Positions 18,738 to 27,904 of a DNA stretch of 34,160 bases are shown in pieces. The notes under the pieces are model-generated. The model made no database searches, was not told where the DNA came from, and was given only the letters and a program-made list of their open reading frames with translations. Origin of the DNA: Thermoplasmatota archaeon (GTDB taxonomy: Archaea; Thermoplasmatota; Penumbrarchaeia; Penumbrarchaeales; Penumbrarchaeaceae); contig JAFGLL010000086.1 in the NCBI GenBank assembly GCA_016928095.1, forward strand, positions 1 through 34,160, in the 5' to 3' direction. The position numbers and the translations under genes were made by a program. Numbering within the stretch: position 1 is the first letter of the stretch; the number at the start of each line of letters is the position of its first letter.

Positions 18738-19571
18738 CTAGTATGATGTCCTGTGCCGGCGGTGGTCCGCTATCCTTGCAGCCACTGCTCCGGCGATAAA
18801 ACCTGCATCGATGTTCACGACCACGAGAGGGGAGCAGCTCTGAAGCATGGCGAAGAGCGCGGTCTCCCCTTTTCCATGGATCCCGTAACCGGTCGAGATC
18901 GGGAGCCCTATGACCGGGATATCGACCAATCCGGAGACCAGCGTTGGAAGGGCCCCCTCCCTACCGGCAGCCACTATCAGCACATCAGCCCCCCACTCCT
19001 TCATGACCTTCAACGGGGTCATGACGCGATGTACCCCTGCGACACCCACATCATGGAAGGCTTTGACCGAACAGCCGAGCTCACCGGCAATGATCTCCGC
19101 CTCCCGTGCGACGGGGATGTCAGAGGTGCCTGCGGTGAGTATCCCCACCCTTCCACCCGAATCCTCTATCTTCCTTTCGCCCTTCCATGCGACCAGCATT
19201 GCAGCATCATCATGCATTTCGTGGTTTACGTCATCCATCGCTTTCTTCAGGGAGTCCATCAAACGATATGAGGTCTCACTGTCGATCCGCGAGACAATGA
19301 CCTTGCCATTCCTTTTCATGAAATCCATTACCGCTCCTTCAAGGTGGATGAAGGACTTGCCCTCGGCGATGATCACCTCCGGAATGCCGGTCCTATGCAT
19401 CCTCCCGGTATCAAGCGTATGGTTCCCGGAGCCGAACAGGCGTTCTTCCAGTTCTTTCTTTGCTTCATCCAGGGTCAATCGACCATCGATCAGGTCCCTC
19501 AGGACATCATCCATGCTGGTAGCATTGGTTATATGATATTTTAGGATTTCAATGGGATCGATGTCCGGCAT
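18738..19571 (-). CDS. larB: LarB, nickel-pincer cofactor biosynthesis (AIR carboxylase/PurE-like)
   Basis: GRVGILTAGTSDIPVAREAEIIAGELGCSVKAFHDVGVAGVHRVMTPLKVMKEWGADVLIVAAGREGALPTLVSGLVDIPVIGLPISTGYGIHGKGETALFAMLQSCSPLVVVNIDAGFIAGAVA is highly characteristic of LarB. Confidence 0.94.
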   Translation of the reverse strand: MPDIDPIEILKYHITNATSMDDVLRDLIDGRLTLDEAKKELEERLFGSGNHTLDTGRMHRTGIPEVIIAEGKSFIHLEGAVMDFMKRNGKVIVSRIDSETSYRLMDSLKKAMDDVNHEMHDDAAMLVAWKGERKIEDSGGRVGILTAGTSDIPVAREAEIIAGELGCSVKAFHDVGVAGVHRVMTPLKVMKEWGADVLIVAAGREGALPTLVSGLVDIPVIGLPISTGYGIHGKGETALFAMLQSCSPLVVVNIDAGFIAGAVAARIADHRRHRTSY

Positions 19572-19737
19572 GTATGTTCACCATGTTCGATCTCCCTCTG
19601 ATCCTAATTCTTTTGATATGCCAAAGGATCGGGAATTTCAAGAGGAGCTGATGACCATCTCCGGGAAATCGATTAATATGCAGGAGGAACAATAAGGGGA
19701 ATCCCCCCACGGGGTAGTAAGAACCAGGAGGACCTAT

Positions 19738-21480
19738 CTGGAAAAGACCACCATCGATCAGGAACTCAGGCTCCGGGAACTGCTTCACAGGCTCCTGCCA
19801 GGGTCACTGCCAGTTCGATCTCCGGATTCCGTCGAGATCATCGACCACGTGAATGATGAGAAGAGGGATACGGTCCATCTGCTGGTTCATGATGGAATTG
19901 ATCACTATCACCTCTGGTCAAGGGACGAGAGGACCCCATTGATGCAGGATATGGACAAGGAAGGGTTGTTGGGGGTCATCAGGTCACAGGCCGAGGCTTT
20001 CCAGAACTCTGAAAGGTTGAATACCTACCAGGGCAGTGAGCTCGTCTACCAGAGGTTCGGTCCCTGGACCTCTTCCACATTGAGACCGTTGAACGAAGCG
20101 GGTGTCAGACCCGAGTTCGTTAGCGAGGATGGAGGGACGAGGATCAGGTGCGAGACCCCGGCAGGCAGTTTCATGATGGATATCAGGAGGTCAGCCCTGA
20201 AGCCTCCCACCGGGGAACTGATGCTCTCAAGGTTGAACAGCATGGGTTTTCGTCATTCCCCTACACTGCTGGGGATATCCCTGTGGTACAAAGGTGGCTC
20301 TCCTCTGTCATGGATGAGACTCATCCTCGGCAGGAAGGGGATCGGTTCCGGGTTCAAACCCTTTCTGTCCGACCTCAGGATGATCATGGAGACCTCCCAC
20401 ACACTGCCCGCTGATAAGCTGCATGAATACCTGGTTAAGCTCTCCAGATCGACAAATGTTCCTTCTATAGATGCGGCCGGTTCCTTCGGTGCTGTCCTTG
20501 GCGAGATGCATGGATCTGTCATGCTTGACAAGGACATCCATACTTCCACAAGGGGTGGCTCGACCTCCGGTATAGTTGAGCTCTTCAACCCTGGCAAGTT
20601 CAACAATAGCGACGCAGGCTCCATCCTGGGACTATCATCCTTTTATATGAGCGAATTGAAGAAGGAGTTCATCAAGCTCCTGGGGGATCGGAACAGGATC
20701 AATCCCCAAAGCGGAAGGAGGATGAGGGTGGTGAAGAACGTCAAGGCCAGGGTGGAAGGTGTTGACCCATTCGATCTGGGTTTGATCAGGGAGGTTTTCC
20801 TGAAGAGGGAACAGGTAATCCGGTCCCGATTGGCGATGCTTCGGAAGTTCTGCGGGTCACCGGTCGTACCCTCATGCGTCGACCCGAGGCTCGATAGGGT
20901 CGTGGTCGATACGGAGGGAAATTTCATGATAGAGGAATTCAACTGGACACCTTACGGGGTCGAACCCGGCGGAATGGTCAAAACACTTCCTCTGAAGGAT
21001 ATCGCCATGGTCCTGAACTCACTCAATAAGGCCAGATATCTAATCTCGATGCAGCTTATCAGGGAGGTCTGCCAGAAGACCGGAATGGACGATAGGCAGA
21101 TGAAGACGCTATTCCTTGAGTACAATATGGCAAAGGGCGACCATAACCAGGTTATGAGGGATTTCAACCTCTTCAGAGCGGTCTCCCGAAGAGAGGTCCC
21201 CTTCCGTTATGTTTTCTCCATGACAGTGGTGGGAGCCCTATGGTTCCAGCTCGTTCAGAACCAGCTGGTGAGCGGATATACCAACAGGCTTCATGAGATA
21301 AGAAAGGAGAACATGCTATCATACCCCAAAGGCGTGGACACAGTGCAAGGGATAGAGACCTTCCGTTCCATGCTCGGTCTGGGAACCTCCCTGGAGCAGC
21401 TCAAACAGGGAAAGGTGGCATCGATGATAGGTCTGGAAGCCGAGCTGATGAACGTTGTATGCATCCAGGATCAAGCGTAG
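19738..21480 (+). CDS. Divergent maltokinase/aminoglycoside-phosphotransferase-fold-like protein; probable CTG start at 19738 (listed ORF starts at GTG 19849)
   Basis: Maltokinase-like landmarks: LNSMGFRHSPTLLGIS; GAVLGEMHGSVML; CVDPRLDRVVVDTEGNFMIEEFNWTPYGVEPGGMVKTLPLKDIAMVLNSLNKARYL (compare HGDLHLGQ...IIDFEGEP...SPLRDVAGMLRSF). AGGAGG (19726-19731) sits 6 nt upstream of the in-frame CTG at 19738. The GTG at 19849 has no SD. Confidence 0.6.
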   Translation: MEKTTIDQELRLRELLHRLLPGSLPVRSPDSVEIIDHVNDEKRDTVHLLVHDGIDHYHLWSRDERTPLMQDMDKEGLLGVIRSQAEAFQNSERLNTYQGSELVYQRFGPWTSSTLRPLNEAGVRPEFVSEDGGTRIRCETPAGSFMMDIRRSALKPPTGELMLSRLNSMGFRHSPTLLGISLWYKGGSPLSWMRLILGRKGIGSGFKPFLSDLRMIMETSHTLPADKLHEYLVKLSRSTNVPSIDAAGSFGAVLGEMHGSVMLDKDIHTSTRGGSTSGIVELFNPGKFNNSDAGSILGLSSFYMSELKKEFIKLLGDRNRINPQSGRRMRVVKNVKARVEGVDPFDLGLIREVFLKREQVIRSRLAMLRKFCGSPVVPSCVDPRLDRVVVDTEGNFMIEEFNWTPYGVEPGGMVKTLPLKDIAMVLNSLNKARYLISMQLIREVCQKTGMDDRQMKTLFLEYNMAKGDHNQVMRDFNLFRAVSRREVPFRYVFSMTVVGALWFQLVQNQLVSGYTNRLHEIRKENMLSYPKGVDTVQGIETFRSMLGLGTSLEQLKQGKVASMIGLEAELMNVVCIQDQA

Positions 21481-23309
21481 TAATACTCCCCTCTCCGTCT
21501 CTGATCCTCGTCCAGACGGGAGCCTTTCTTGTTTATTCTCGGGCGTTTCGTCTCGTTGTCCCTTCTGAAGGTGACCCCGACATCCTTGAGGAACAGGTTC
21601 ATGCCCTCCCTGAGTTCAAGTGGGCCTATGGCCGAACCGCTGACAGATGGCTCTCCCTGAAATACCATCAGCGTGTCGGATACGAGGTCGATGAAGTACA
21701 CATCATGGTCCACGATGAACCCTGAGCGTCCCCTCTTCTCGATGACGCGTCTTATGATCTTGGCCACCTCCATCCTCTGATTGGCATCGAGGTAGGCTGA
21801 AGGTTCGTCGAGAAGGTAGAGGTCCGCTTCGAGGGCGAGTGCTCTTGCGACCGATACCCTCTGCTGCTCTCCTCCCGACAGTCTGCTCATGTCCTTGTCG
21901 TACAGGTGTTTGAGCTTGAGAGGCCCCTCGAGCTCGGCTTTGAAGAACCCTGACATGAAAAGTTCCTTGAGCTCCATGATCAGGTAGTCCCTCACCGAGC
22001 CATCGAAGTCATGCCTGATGTACTGGGGTTTGTAGGAGATCTTGAAGGGTGTCTCGATAGAGCCCCTGTCCGGCTTCAGCTCTCCCGCAAGCATCTTCAC
22101 GAAGGTCGATTTTCCGGTTGCATTGGGACCCACGCAACCAACGCTTTCACCGATGTGGATGGTCCCGCCTTCGGATCGGAATGTGAAGTTGTCGAAACTC
22201 TTCTCGAGTCCGGGGAAGCTAAGCAGGTCCCCCCCCACCCAGTTCGATCTGGGAGGGTGGTCGTAGAACTCGACGGGTTTATCCCTGAACCTGACGTTCT
22301 CGACCCTCATGTATCCGTCGAGGAAGGTATTGATCGCCTGCTTGACGGTCATGGGTTTGGTGACCACACCGAAGGCTCCCATCTCACCGTACATCAGTGA
22401 GATATTATCGGCCAGGAAATCCAGTATGGCAAGGTCGTGCTCCACCACTATTACCTGTTTGGTATCTCCCAACTCCTTGATCCTCTGAGAGATCTTCAGC
22501 CTCTGTTTGATATCGAGATAGGAGGATGGCTCGTCCAGGAAGTAGAAGTCCGCATCCCTCAGAAGGGTCGCCCCGATAGCCACCCTCTGGAGCTCCCCCC
22601 CGGACAGCTTGTCAAGGGTCCTGTCAAGGATGTGTTCTATCTCCAGGGACATTGCCATCTCCCTGACCCTTTCGGGATCGACCTTTGCCAGTAGCTCTCT
22701 GACCTTTCCTTTGAAAGCTTTGGGGATGCTATCGACATACTGGGGTTTCAATGCCGATACCATCTTTTCGTGAGCGATCCTCTCGAAATGTTCGTATAGA
22801 CCCGTCCCGGAAAACCGGTCCATCACGTCGCTCCAGTTCTCGGGCGGCTTATCCTCCTCCTTCCGGTCCAATCTCTTGGATCCGAACGCTTTTGGTTCCT
22901 CATCCTCGTCCTCCTCTCTCTCTATCCCCTTTCCGAAATTGGGGAGCAGACCGCCGGAGAGGATGTTCAGGATGGTTGTCTTACCTATCCCGTTGGACCC
23001 GAGAAGGCCGAGCACCCTACCCTCCTGGGGATAGGGGATCCTGAAAAGCCTGAAGCCATTGGGCCCGAACTGATGCATCATGTCATCCTGGAGCTCTTCG
23101 GGGAGGTTCGTGATCCTGATCGCATCGAAAGGACATTTATGGACACAGATACCGCAGCCCACGCAGAGGTCCTCGTCTATGATGGGTTTGTCCTTGTCGT
23201 CGAAGGAGAATATATCATCTCCTGCCCTGACACGGGGGCAGAAGTTATGGCATTCCTTGCCGCATTTCTTTGGCTGGCATCTGTCGTATAAGAGCGATGC
23301 TATCCTCAT
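21471..23309 (-). CDS. ABCE1/Rli1 ribosome-recycling ATPase (RNase L inhibitor homologue)
   Basis: N-terminal Fe-S domain DRCQPKKCGKECHNFCPRVRAG...DEDLCVGCGICVHKCPFDAIRITNLP. Two ABC cassettes: GSNGIGKTTILNILSG/LSGGELQRVAIG and GPNATGKSTFVKMLAG/LSGGEQQRVSVARAL. Confidence 0.97.
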   Translation of the reverse strand: MRIASLLYDRCQPKKCGKECHNFCPRVRAGDDIFSFDDKDKPIIDEDLCVGCGICVHKCPFDAIRITNLPEELQDDMMHQFGPNGFRLFRIPYPQEGRVLGLLGSNGIGKTTILNILSGGLLPNFGKGIEREEDEDEEPKAFGSKRLDRKEEDKPPENWSDVMDRFSGTGLYEHFERIAHEKMVSALKPQYVDSIPKAFKGKVRELLAKVDPERVREMAMSLEIEHILDRTLDKLSGGELQRVAIGATLLRDADFYFLDEPSSYLDIKQRLKISQRIKELGDTKQVIVVEHDLAILDFLADNISLMYGEMGAFGVVTKPMTVKQAINTFLDGYMRVENVRFRDKPVEFYDHPPRSNWVGGDLLSFPGLEKSFDNFTFRSEGGTIHIGESVGCVGPNATGKSTFVKMLAGELKPDRGSIETPFKISYKPQYIRHDFDGSVRDYLIMELKELFMSGFFKAELEGPLKLKHLYDKDMSRLSGGEQQRVSVARALALEADLYLLDEPSAYLDANQRMEVAKIIRRVIEKRGRSGFIVDHDVYFIDLVSDTLMVFQGEPSVSGSAIGPLELREGMNLFLKDVGVTFRRDNETKRPRINKKGSRLDEDQRRRGEYYYA

Positions 23310-23370
23310 GTTGTTCTAACCATCAATACAAAGTAATTAAACTTATGTCAACATTTCTTCTTCTGGACTG

Positions 23371-24582
23371 GTGAAAAAAAAAGGATGTGGGATGAAAGAT
23401 ATGGGATCTGAGCGGGTAGGCAGGGGGACCACAGACAGCATCGATGATAGATCAGGGAGGACCCTCAGGACCCTAGCTGCTGCCTCCTTCCTTAACGATA
23501 TGGGATCCGACATGATATATCCGGTCTGGCCTCTTTTCATAACCCAGTTCCTGGGAGCCAACATGGCCGTCCTCGGTCTCCTGGATGGTCTGGGAGAAGC
23601 ACTTGTATCGATCTCCAAGGCGTTTTCCGGATATCTCTCGGACAGGTTGGGGAAAAGGAAGGTCTTCATCTGGACCGGTTACATCTTCGGGTCCCTGTCA
23701 AGGTTGGGATACGCATTATCACCATCCTGGGGTTGGGTTGTCCCTTTCAGGGTCCTTGACAGGGCAGGAAAGATCAGGAGCCCTCCCCGGGATGCCATGG
23801 TTGCCGATGTTTCCAGCGACAAGGACAGAGGGCGTAATTTCGGTTTCATCAGGTCCATGGACCATCTGGGGGCAGTCGTGGGGGTCGTGATCGCGGTATC
23901 CTTCTTCTCGTCCCTCGGTTACAGGAACCTTTTTTTACTGGCCGCTGCCCCTTCTATGGTTGCGGTCTTGCTGATATTATGGAAGATCAGGGAGGCAGGA
24001 CCTGGCTCCAGAGTTGCCTACAAAGGGTGCAATTTCAAGGGCATGTCTTCGGACCTCAGGCTCTTCATGGTCATCAGCGGGGTCTTTGCTCTTGGATCGT
24101 TCTCGTACTCGTTCCTGCTCATTTTCAGCAGGGAAGCCGGCATCGGAACAGGTTTCGTCCCCTTTTTCTATCTACTTTTCACGACCGTCGCTTCCGCTGT
24201 CTCGTTCCTGTTCGGGAGATTGTCCGACAGGATAGGTAGAAAGTTTGTCATCGCCATCTCCTTCGTCCTGTGGGCTCTGGTCTGTCTCTCCCTTCTTATA
24301 TCGGACGGCCTGCCATTCCTGATATCGGCCTTCGTCCTCTTCGGTCTTCACAAGGGATCGCTGGAACCGGTCCAGAAGACATTGGTATCCGAACTTGCAC
24401 CACATGAGTTGAAAGCTGGCACCCTGGGAGGGTATCAGATGGTGATAGGCCTGTGTGCATTGCCCTCCTCGCTGGGGGCGGGATTGATGTGGATGTTGTT
24501 GGGTCCTGGTGTTCCCCTCATGGTATCTCTATGTTTGACGGTGATCTCCCTTATCCTTCTTTATTTCATGAAAGCAAGATGA
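23371..24582 (+). CDS. MFS transporter (start possibly ATG 23392)
   Basis: 403 aa with ~12 TM segments; motifs FSGYLSDRLGKRKVFIWTGY and LFGRLSDRIGRKFVIAIS. Confidence 0.88.
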   Translation: MKKKGCGMKDMGSERVGRGTTDSIDDRSGRTLRTLAAASFLNDMGSDMIYPVWPLFITQFLGANMAVLGLLDGLGEALVSISKAFSGYLSDRLGKRKVFIWTGYIFGSLSRLGYALSPSWGWVVPFRVLDRAGKIRSPPRDAMVADVSSDKDRGRNFGFIRSMDHLGAVVGVVIAVSFFSSLGYRNLFLLAAAPSMVAVLLILWKIREAGPGSRVAYKGCNFKGMSSDLRLFMVISGVFALGSFSYSFLLIFSREAGIGTGFVPFFYLLFTTVASAVSFLFGRLSDRIGRKFVIAISFVLWALVCLSLLISDGLPFLISAFVLFGLHKGSLEPVQKTLVSELAPHELKAGTLGGYQMVIGLCALPSSLGAGLMWMLLGPGVPLMVSLCLTVISLILLYFMKAR

Positions 24583-24702
24583 GTGAAGGGGGAACAGATA
24601 TTGCCACGGAACGGACCATTTTTCATCGATACCTCGGACCATGGTAAAGCTGTTATATGATGCGTTACATTGTATCTGGTGACCGAATGAAGGGGGTAAA
24701 AT

Positions 24703-25116
24703 ATGGCCGATACCAAGATGGTACGTATGCTTGATGCAAAGCTCATCGAGGAAGGTATCCTTTCCAAGGATTTCAAGAATGATTATTCGACGGTCCACGA
24801 CATGCTGAACAGCTATATGCGAAGGAGCGGTGGCAAACTTCCTGACGAGATATTCAAGATAGGAGAGAAGAAGCTGAGGGACTGGTTGATGATACTCTAC
24901 AAACAGGGGGCATCCCAGGAAAAGCTGACAAGTTATCTGAGGTGCGGGCTTGCCCACCTGTCCTTCGACTACATAGCTTCGCAGAACCCCCGCATTACAA
25001 CAGGCGATCTGGTGACCCGGTCGCTGCAGTCCTTCAAACTGAGGAAGTACAACAAGTCCTTCTTCAGGGTGTCCAGGCTAAAGGAGAAGACCACGATCTC
25101 CCTGAAGAAGAAGTAG
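24703..25116 (+). CDS. Conserved-looking basic protein of unknown function
   Basis: ATG preceded by 'gaagggggtaaaat' (SD). 137 aa, charged/helical, with strongly basic C-terminus FKLRKYNKSFFRVSRLKEKTTISLKKK. Confidence 0.65.
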   Translation: MADTKMVRMLDAKLIEEGILSKDFKNDYSTVHDMLNSYMRRSGGKLPDEIFKIGEKKLRDWLMILYKQGASQEKLTSYLRCGLAHLSFDYIASQNPRITTGDLVTRSLQSFKLRKYNKSFFRVSRLKEKTTISLKKK

Positions 25117-25118
25117 GT

Positions 25119-25652
25119 TCAATCCTCGTCGAAGCGATCGGCGATCCTTCCGAAGGTATCCTCGTCTATCCGTCCATTCAGAAGATCGATGGTCGCCCTT
25201 CTCAGGACCTGACGGTCAAGTTCCCTTCTGGAAATGTATTGATAATGTACTTCCCTACCCTTTGAGTATCTTCTTAAGAGACCGTATGAGACCAACTTCT
25301 TCAGATTGTACATTAAGGTGAACCTGTTCGTGGAGGTCTCTTCGCACAATGACTTCTGGGTGATACCCCGTCTCTTCCTGACGGTGTTGAGTATCCTTTC
25401 CTGAACGGGTGAAAGCTTCATAGTGGCATTCAATGGTGTTCGATCAGGATCGACGGTGTAATAACACCTCCTGCCTTCGTGCATGTCGGACCGGACCTTT
25501 TTCTTCCTCTCGAGATATCTGATGTGATAACGCAGGGTTCCTTCGGGGATACCGAAGATATCCTTTAGGACCGTGAACTGGACACCAGGATATTTCATTA
25601 TATGTTTGTATATGGACCTCCTGATATCATTCTGAAGGATGCGGTCTTCCAC
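25119..25652 (-). CDS. Transcriptional regulator with two winged-HTH domains
   Basis: First wHTH: IRRSIYKHIMKYPGVQFTVLKDIFGIPEGTLRYHIRYLERKKKVRS. Second: LSPVQERILNTVRKRRGITQKSLCEETSTNRFTLMYNLKKLVSYGLLRRYSKGREVHYQY. GTG start preceded by GAGGGGG. Confidence 0.85.
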   Translation of the reverse strand: MEDRILQNDIRRSIYKHIMKYPGVQFTVLKDIFGIPEGTLRYHIRYLERKKKVRSDMHEGRRCYYTVDPDRTPLNATMKLSPVQERILNTVRKRRGITQKSLCEETSTNRFTLMYNLKKLVSYGLLRRYSKGREVHYQYISRRELDRQVLRRATIDLLNGRIDEDTFGRIADRFDED

Positions 25653-25672
25653 CGTCAGATTCCCCCTCTGGG

Positions 25673-27904
25673 CTACTTGCCGCCAACCACATTTTCGATG
25701 ATGAAGGTGAACGTCTCCTCCGATATCTCACCGCTGTATCTCTTCCTTGATAGGTCTTCGAGTAGCTCCCCTTCGGGTATGTCATACTCGTCATCATCAA
25801 GCCCTTTCAATACCCCATCACGATACTTACTTATCCTGTACTCATCAGGGTCTGTATCCATGTTGGAGGATCTGCGCCATCTTACCATGATCAATGTGGC
25901 CAGTATAGCAATGACGGACAGGATAAATACAATTATTGGTACATATACCCAAGGCGAGGTGAGAGTGTCATTCACTCCATCTCCATCGGGCCTGTTCTTC
26001 GGGTCGAGAGGATATCTGTCGAGTACCAGTCCGGTCGTTGAATCTTCAGCCCTCATACCCGGATTCCATGAATCCGGATAACCGTCCCCGTCCGTGTCGA
26101 CCGATGCAGCGGGATCCGTGGGAAAAGCGTCAGCTTCGTTCCCGACCCCGTCCTCGTCCGTATCGGCCCATTCGTTCGGGTCTTCGGGGAACCTGTCCGA
26201 GTTGTCCCCGTGTCCGTCCCCGTCCGTATCTATCCATTCCAGAGGGTCCGTCGGGAAATCGTCCAACCTGAGTCCAGTTGTAGAATTCCCCTCGTTCATT
26301 CCCGTGTTCCATCTGTCAGGATATCCGTCGCCGTCAAGGTCCTCGGATGCTGCAATATCGTCCGGGAACCTGTCGGTATTGTCCGGTATCCCATCGCCGT
26401 CACTGTCGGCCCATTCGTTCGGGTCTTCGGGGAACTCATCCGAGTTGTCCCCGTGACCGTCCCCGTCCGTATCTATCCATTCCAGAGGGTCCGTCGGGAA
26501 TTCGTCCAACTTGAGCCCAGTAGTGGAATTCTCCTCGTTCATTCCCATGTTCCATCTGTCAGGATATCCGTCGCCATCAAGGTCCTCGGATGCTGCAATA
26601 TCGTCCGGGAACCTGTCGGTATTGTCCGGTATCCCATCGCCGTCACCGTCGGCCCATTCGCTCGGGTCCAGAGGATAGAGATCGAGCTTCAATCCGGTGG
26701 TTGAATCATCTGCGCTCTTCCCGGGGTTCCAGATATCCGGAAAGCCATCCCCATCCGTATCGATGGAAGCTGCGGGGTCCGTTGGAAAGGCGTCATACTC
26801 ATCGGTAACACCATCGCCATCGATGTCGGCCTCAACATCGGGTGGCTCTATCCATGTGATATCGATGAAATATAAGGTATCGAATGCGATGGCCATCAGG
26901 ACGGAATTGTCGCTTGTAAGTGATATCCCGAGGACATAGTCGGAAAGGTCGATGTGCATATCATTCCTCGGTTCGTTTGGGTCAATGAACTCCACCCTGG
27001 AGTTGTTGGCAACGAAGAAACCATCGCCCCCATTGGCCCATCCCCATCCATTTATCCATATCTCTTCGGAGTTGTTGCGGGTGAATACGGGAGTGTCCTT
27101 ATCAACGTCCCATACCTCAAGGGACAGGTTCCCGATACCAAGTCTGGACCCTTGTTGGTCCCAACGAAGAACATCGGGGGAGAAGGAGTACCCGCCCATA
27201 TGAGAATGGACCGAGTAATCATCGCTGGAGTCCAGGATGTCAACCGAACCCTCATAATCTTCACTACCGAATGACATCTGCCCCACAGCGAGGAGGCCCC
27301 CTTCGGGTTGCCACTCCACGGCCATTTTGTAATTGTTACCAGGCAGGACCGCTCCCATTCGGGTCCAATTTCCTGTCCATATGAGATCGACGATGTTTAT
27401 GTTCGGCACCGCTAGAAGAGACCCGTCCGACTTCCAGCTGATGGAGAATATCTGGGAACCGTATGTCCTTTCCTCGACGAGCGCCCAGGATGGACCTGAA
27501 TATATTTTGAACCAGCCCTCGACATTGTCCCAGTTCTTGCCTGTTGCCACGGCGAGGACCGGTGTGGAGCCAACGGGGCACCACTCCACATCCCAGACCC
27601 AATGACCCGGATGCAGCACGGTCACCATGTACTTTGTGGATATGTTATAGATGATGACACTACCATTCGCCAGACCTATCGCGGCATATTCGTCACCCGG
27701 GGAGATATCGATGCAGAGTATCCTTACGGAATCGTGGTCTATCGTCAGGTTGATGGTCGGGTAAGGATAGGTCTCCGAACTCGAGGTGGTCGTATCCGCC
27801 ATGGTGATATCTTGAACGAAGATCGAAAGGAGCGCTCCAAGAAGTAAAAGAGAAAAGAGCGAACATTTCACGATCCGAAGGCATGAGCTTGAGTAATCTG
27901 ACAT
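25673..27904 (-). CDS. Surface protein: signal peptide, WD40-like beta-propeller, TSP3-type calcium-binding repeats, TM, short cytosolic tail
   Basis: N-terminal hydrophobic segment CSLFSLLLLGALLSIFVQDITMA. WD-like blades (LCIDISPGDEYAAIGLANGSVIIYNI; WDVEWCPVGSTPVLAVATG; FSISWKSDGSLLAVPN). DTDGDGxxD/FPxDPxE repeats. TM VYVPIIVFILSVIAILATLIMV. Confidence 0.85.
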   Translation of the reverse strand: MSDYSSSCLRIVKCSLFSLLLLGALLSIFVQDITMADTTTSSSETYPYPTINLTIDHDSVRILCIDISPGDEYAAIGLANGSVIIYNISTKYMVTVLHPGHWVWDVEWCPVGSTPVLAVATGKNWDNVEGWFKIYSGPSWALVEERTYGSQIFSISWKSDGSLLAVPNINIVDLIWTGNWTRMGAVLPGNNYKMAVEWQPEGGLLAVGQMSFGSEDYEGSVDILDSSDDYSVHSHMGGYSFSPDVLRWDQQGSRLGIGNLSLEVWDVDKDTPVFTRNNSEEIWINGWGWANGGDGFFVANNSRVEFIDPNEPRNDMHIDLSDYVLGISLTSDNSVLMAIAFDTLYFIDITWIEPPDVEADIDGDGVTDEYDAFPTDPAASIDTDGDGFPDIWNPGKSADDSTTGLKLDLYPLDPSEWADGDGDGIPDNTDRFPDDIAASEDLDGDGYPDRWNMGMNEENSTTGLKLDEFPTDPLEWIDTDGDGHGDNSDEFPEDPNEWADSDGDGIPDNTDRFPDDIAASEDLDGDGYPDRWNTGMNEGNSTTGLRLDDFPTDPLEWIDTDGDGHGDNSDRFPEDPNEWADTDEDGVGNEADAFPTDPAASVDTDGDGYPDSWNPGMRAEDSTTGLVLDRYPLDPKNRPDGDGVNDTLTSPWVYVPIIVFILSVIAILATLIMVRWRRSSNMDTDPDEYRISKYRDGVLKGLDDDEYDIPEGELLEDLSRKRYSGEISEETFTFIIENVVGGK
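26164..26649. repeat. Tandem near-identical repeat, period 243 bp (81 codons), inside the TSP3 region
   Basis: Copy 1 ~26164-26406 and copy 2 ~26407-26649 share long identical blocks, e.g. 'cgtccgtatctatccattccagagggtccgtcgggaa' at 26221 and 26464, and 'ggcccattcgttcgggtcttcggggaac' offset by exactly 243. A partial third unit starts at ~26650. Confidence 0.9.

Noticed and set aside
17062-19536. Plus-strand ORFs 17062-17676, 17465-17995, 18142-18621, 18753-19271 and 18910-19536
   Set aside because: All are antisense to recognisable minus-strand genes (TIM barrel, coiled-coil, LarB).
19695-19717. GGGGAATCCCC / CCCCcacGGGG pairings upstream of the maltokinase-like gene as a riboswitch or terminator
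   Set aside because: Short, ambiguous, mutually exclusive pairings; insufficient without conservation data.
21471-21480. 10-bp convergent overlap of the maltokinase-like gene and ABCE1 stops as a regulatory feature
   Set aside because: Short convergent stop overlaps are common in compact genomes.
26164-26649. Considered a CRISPR or DNA satellite for the 243-bp repeat
   Set aside because: The repeat is in frame (81 codons), encodes TSP3 motifs and has no short repeat/unique spacer structure.
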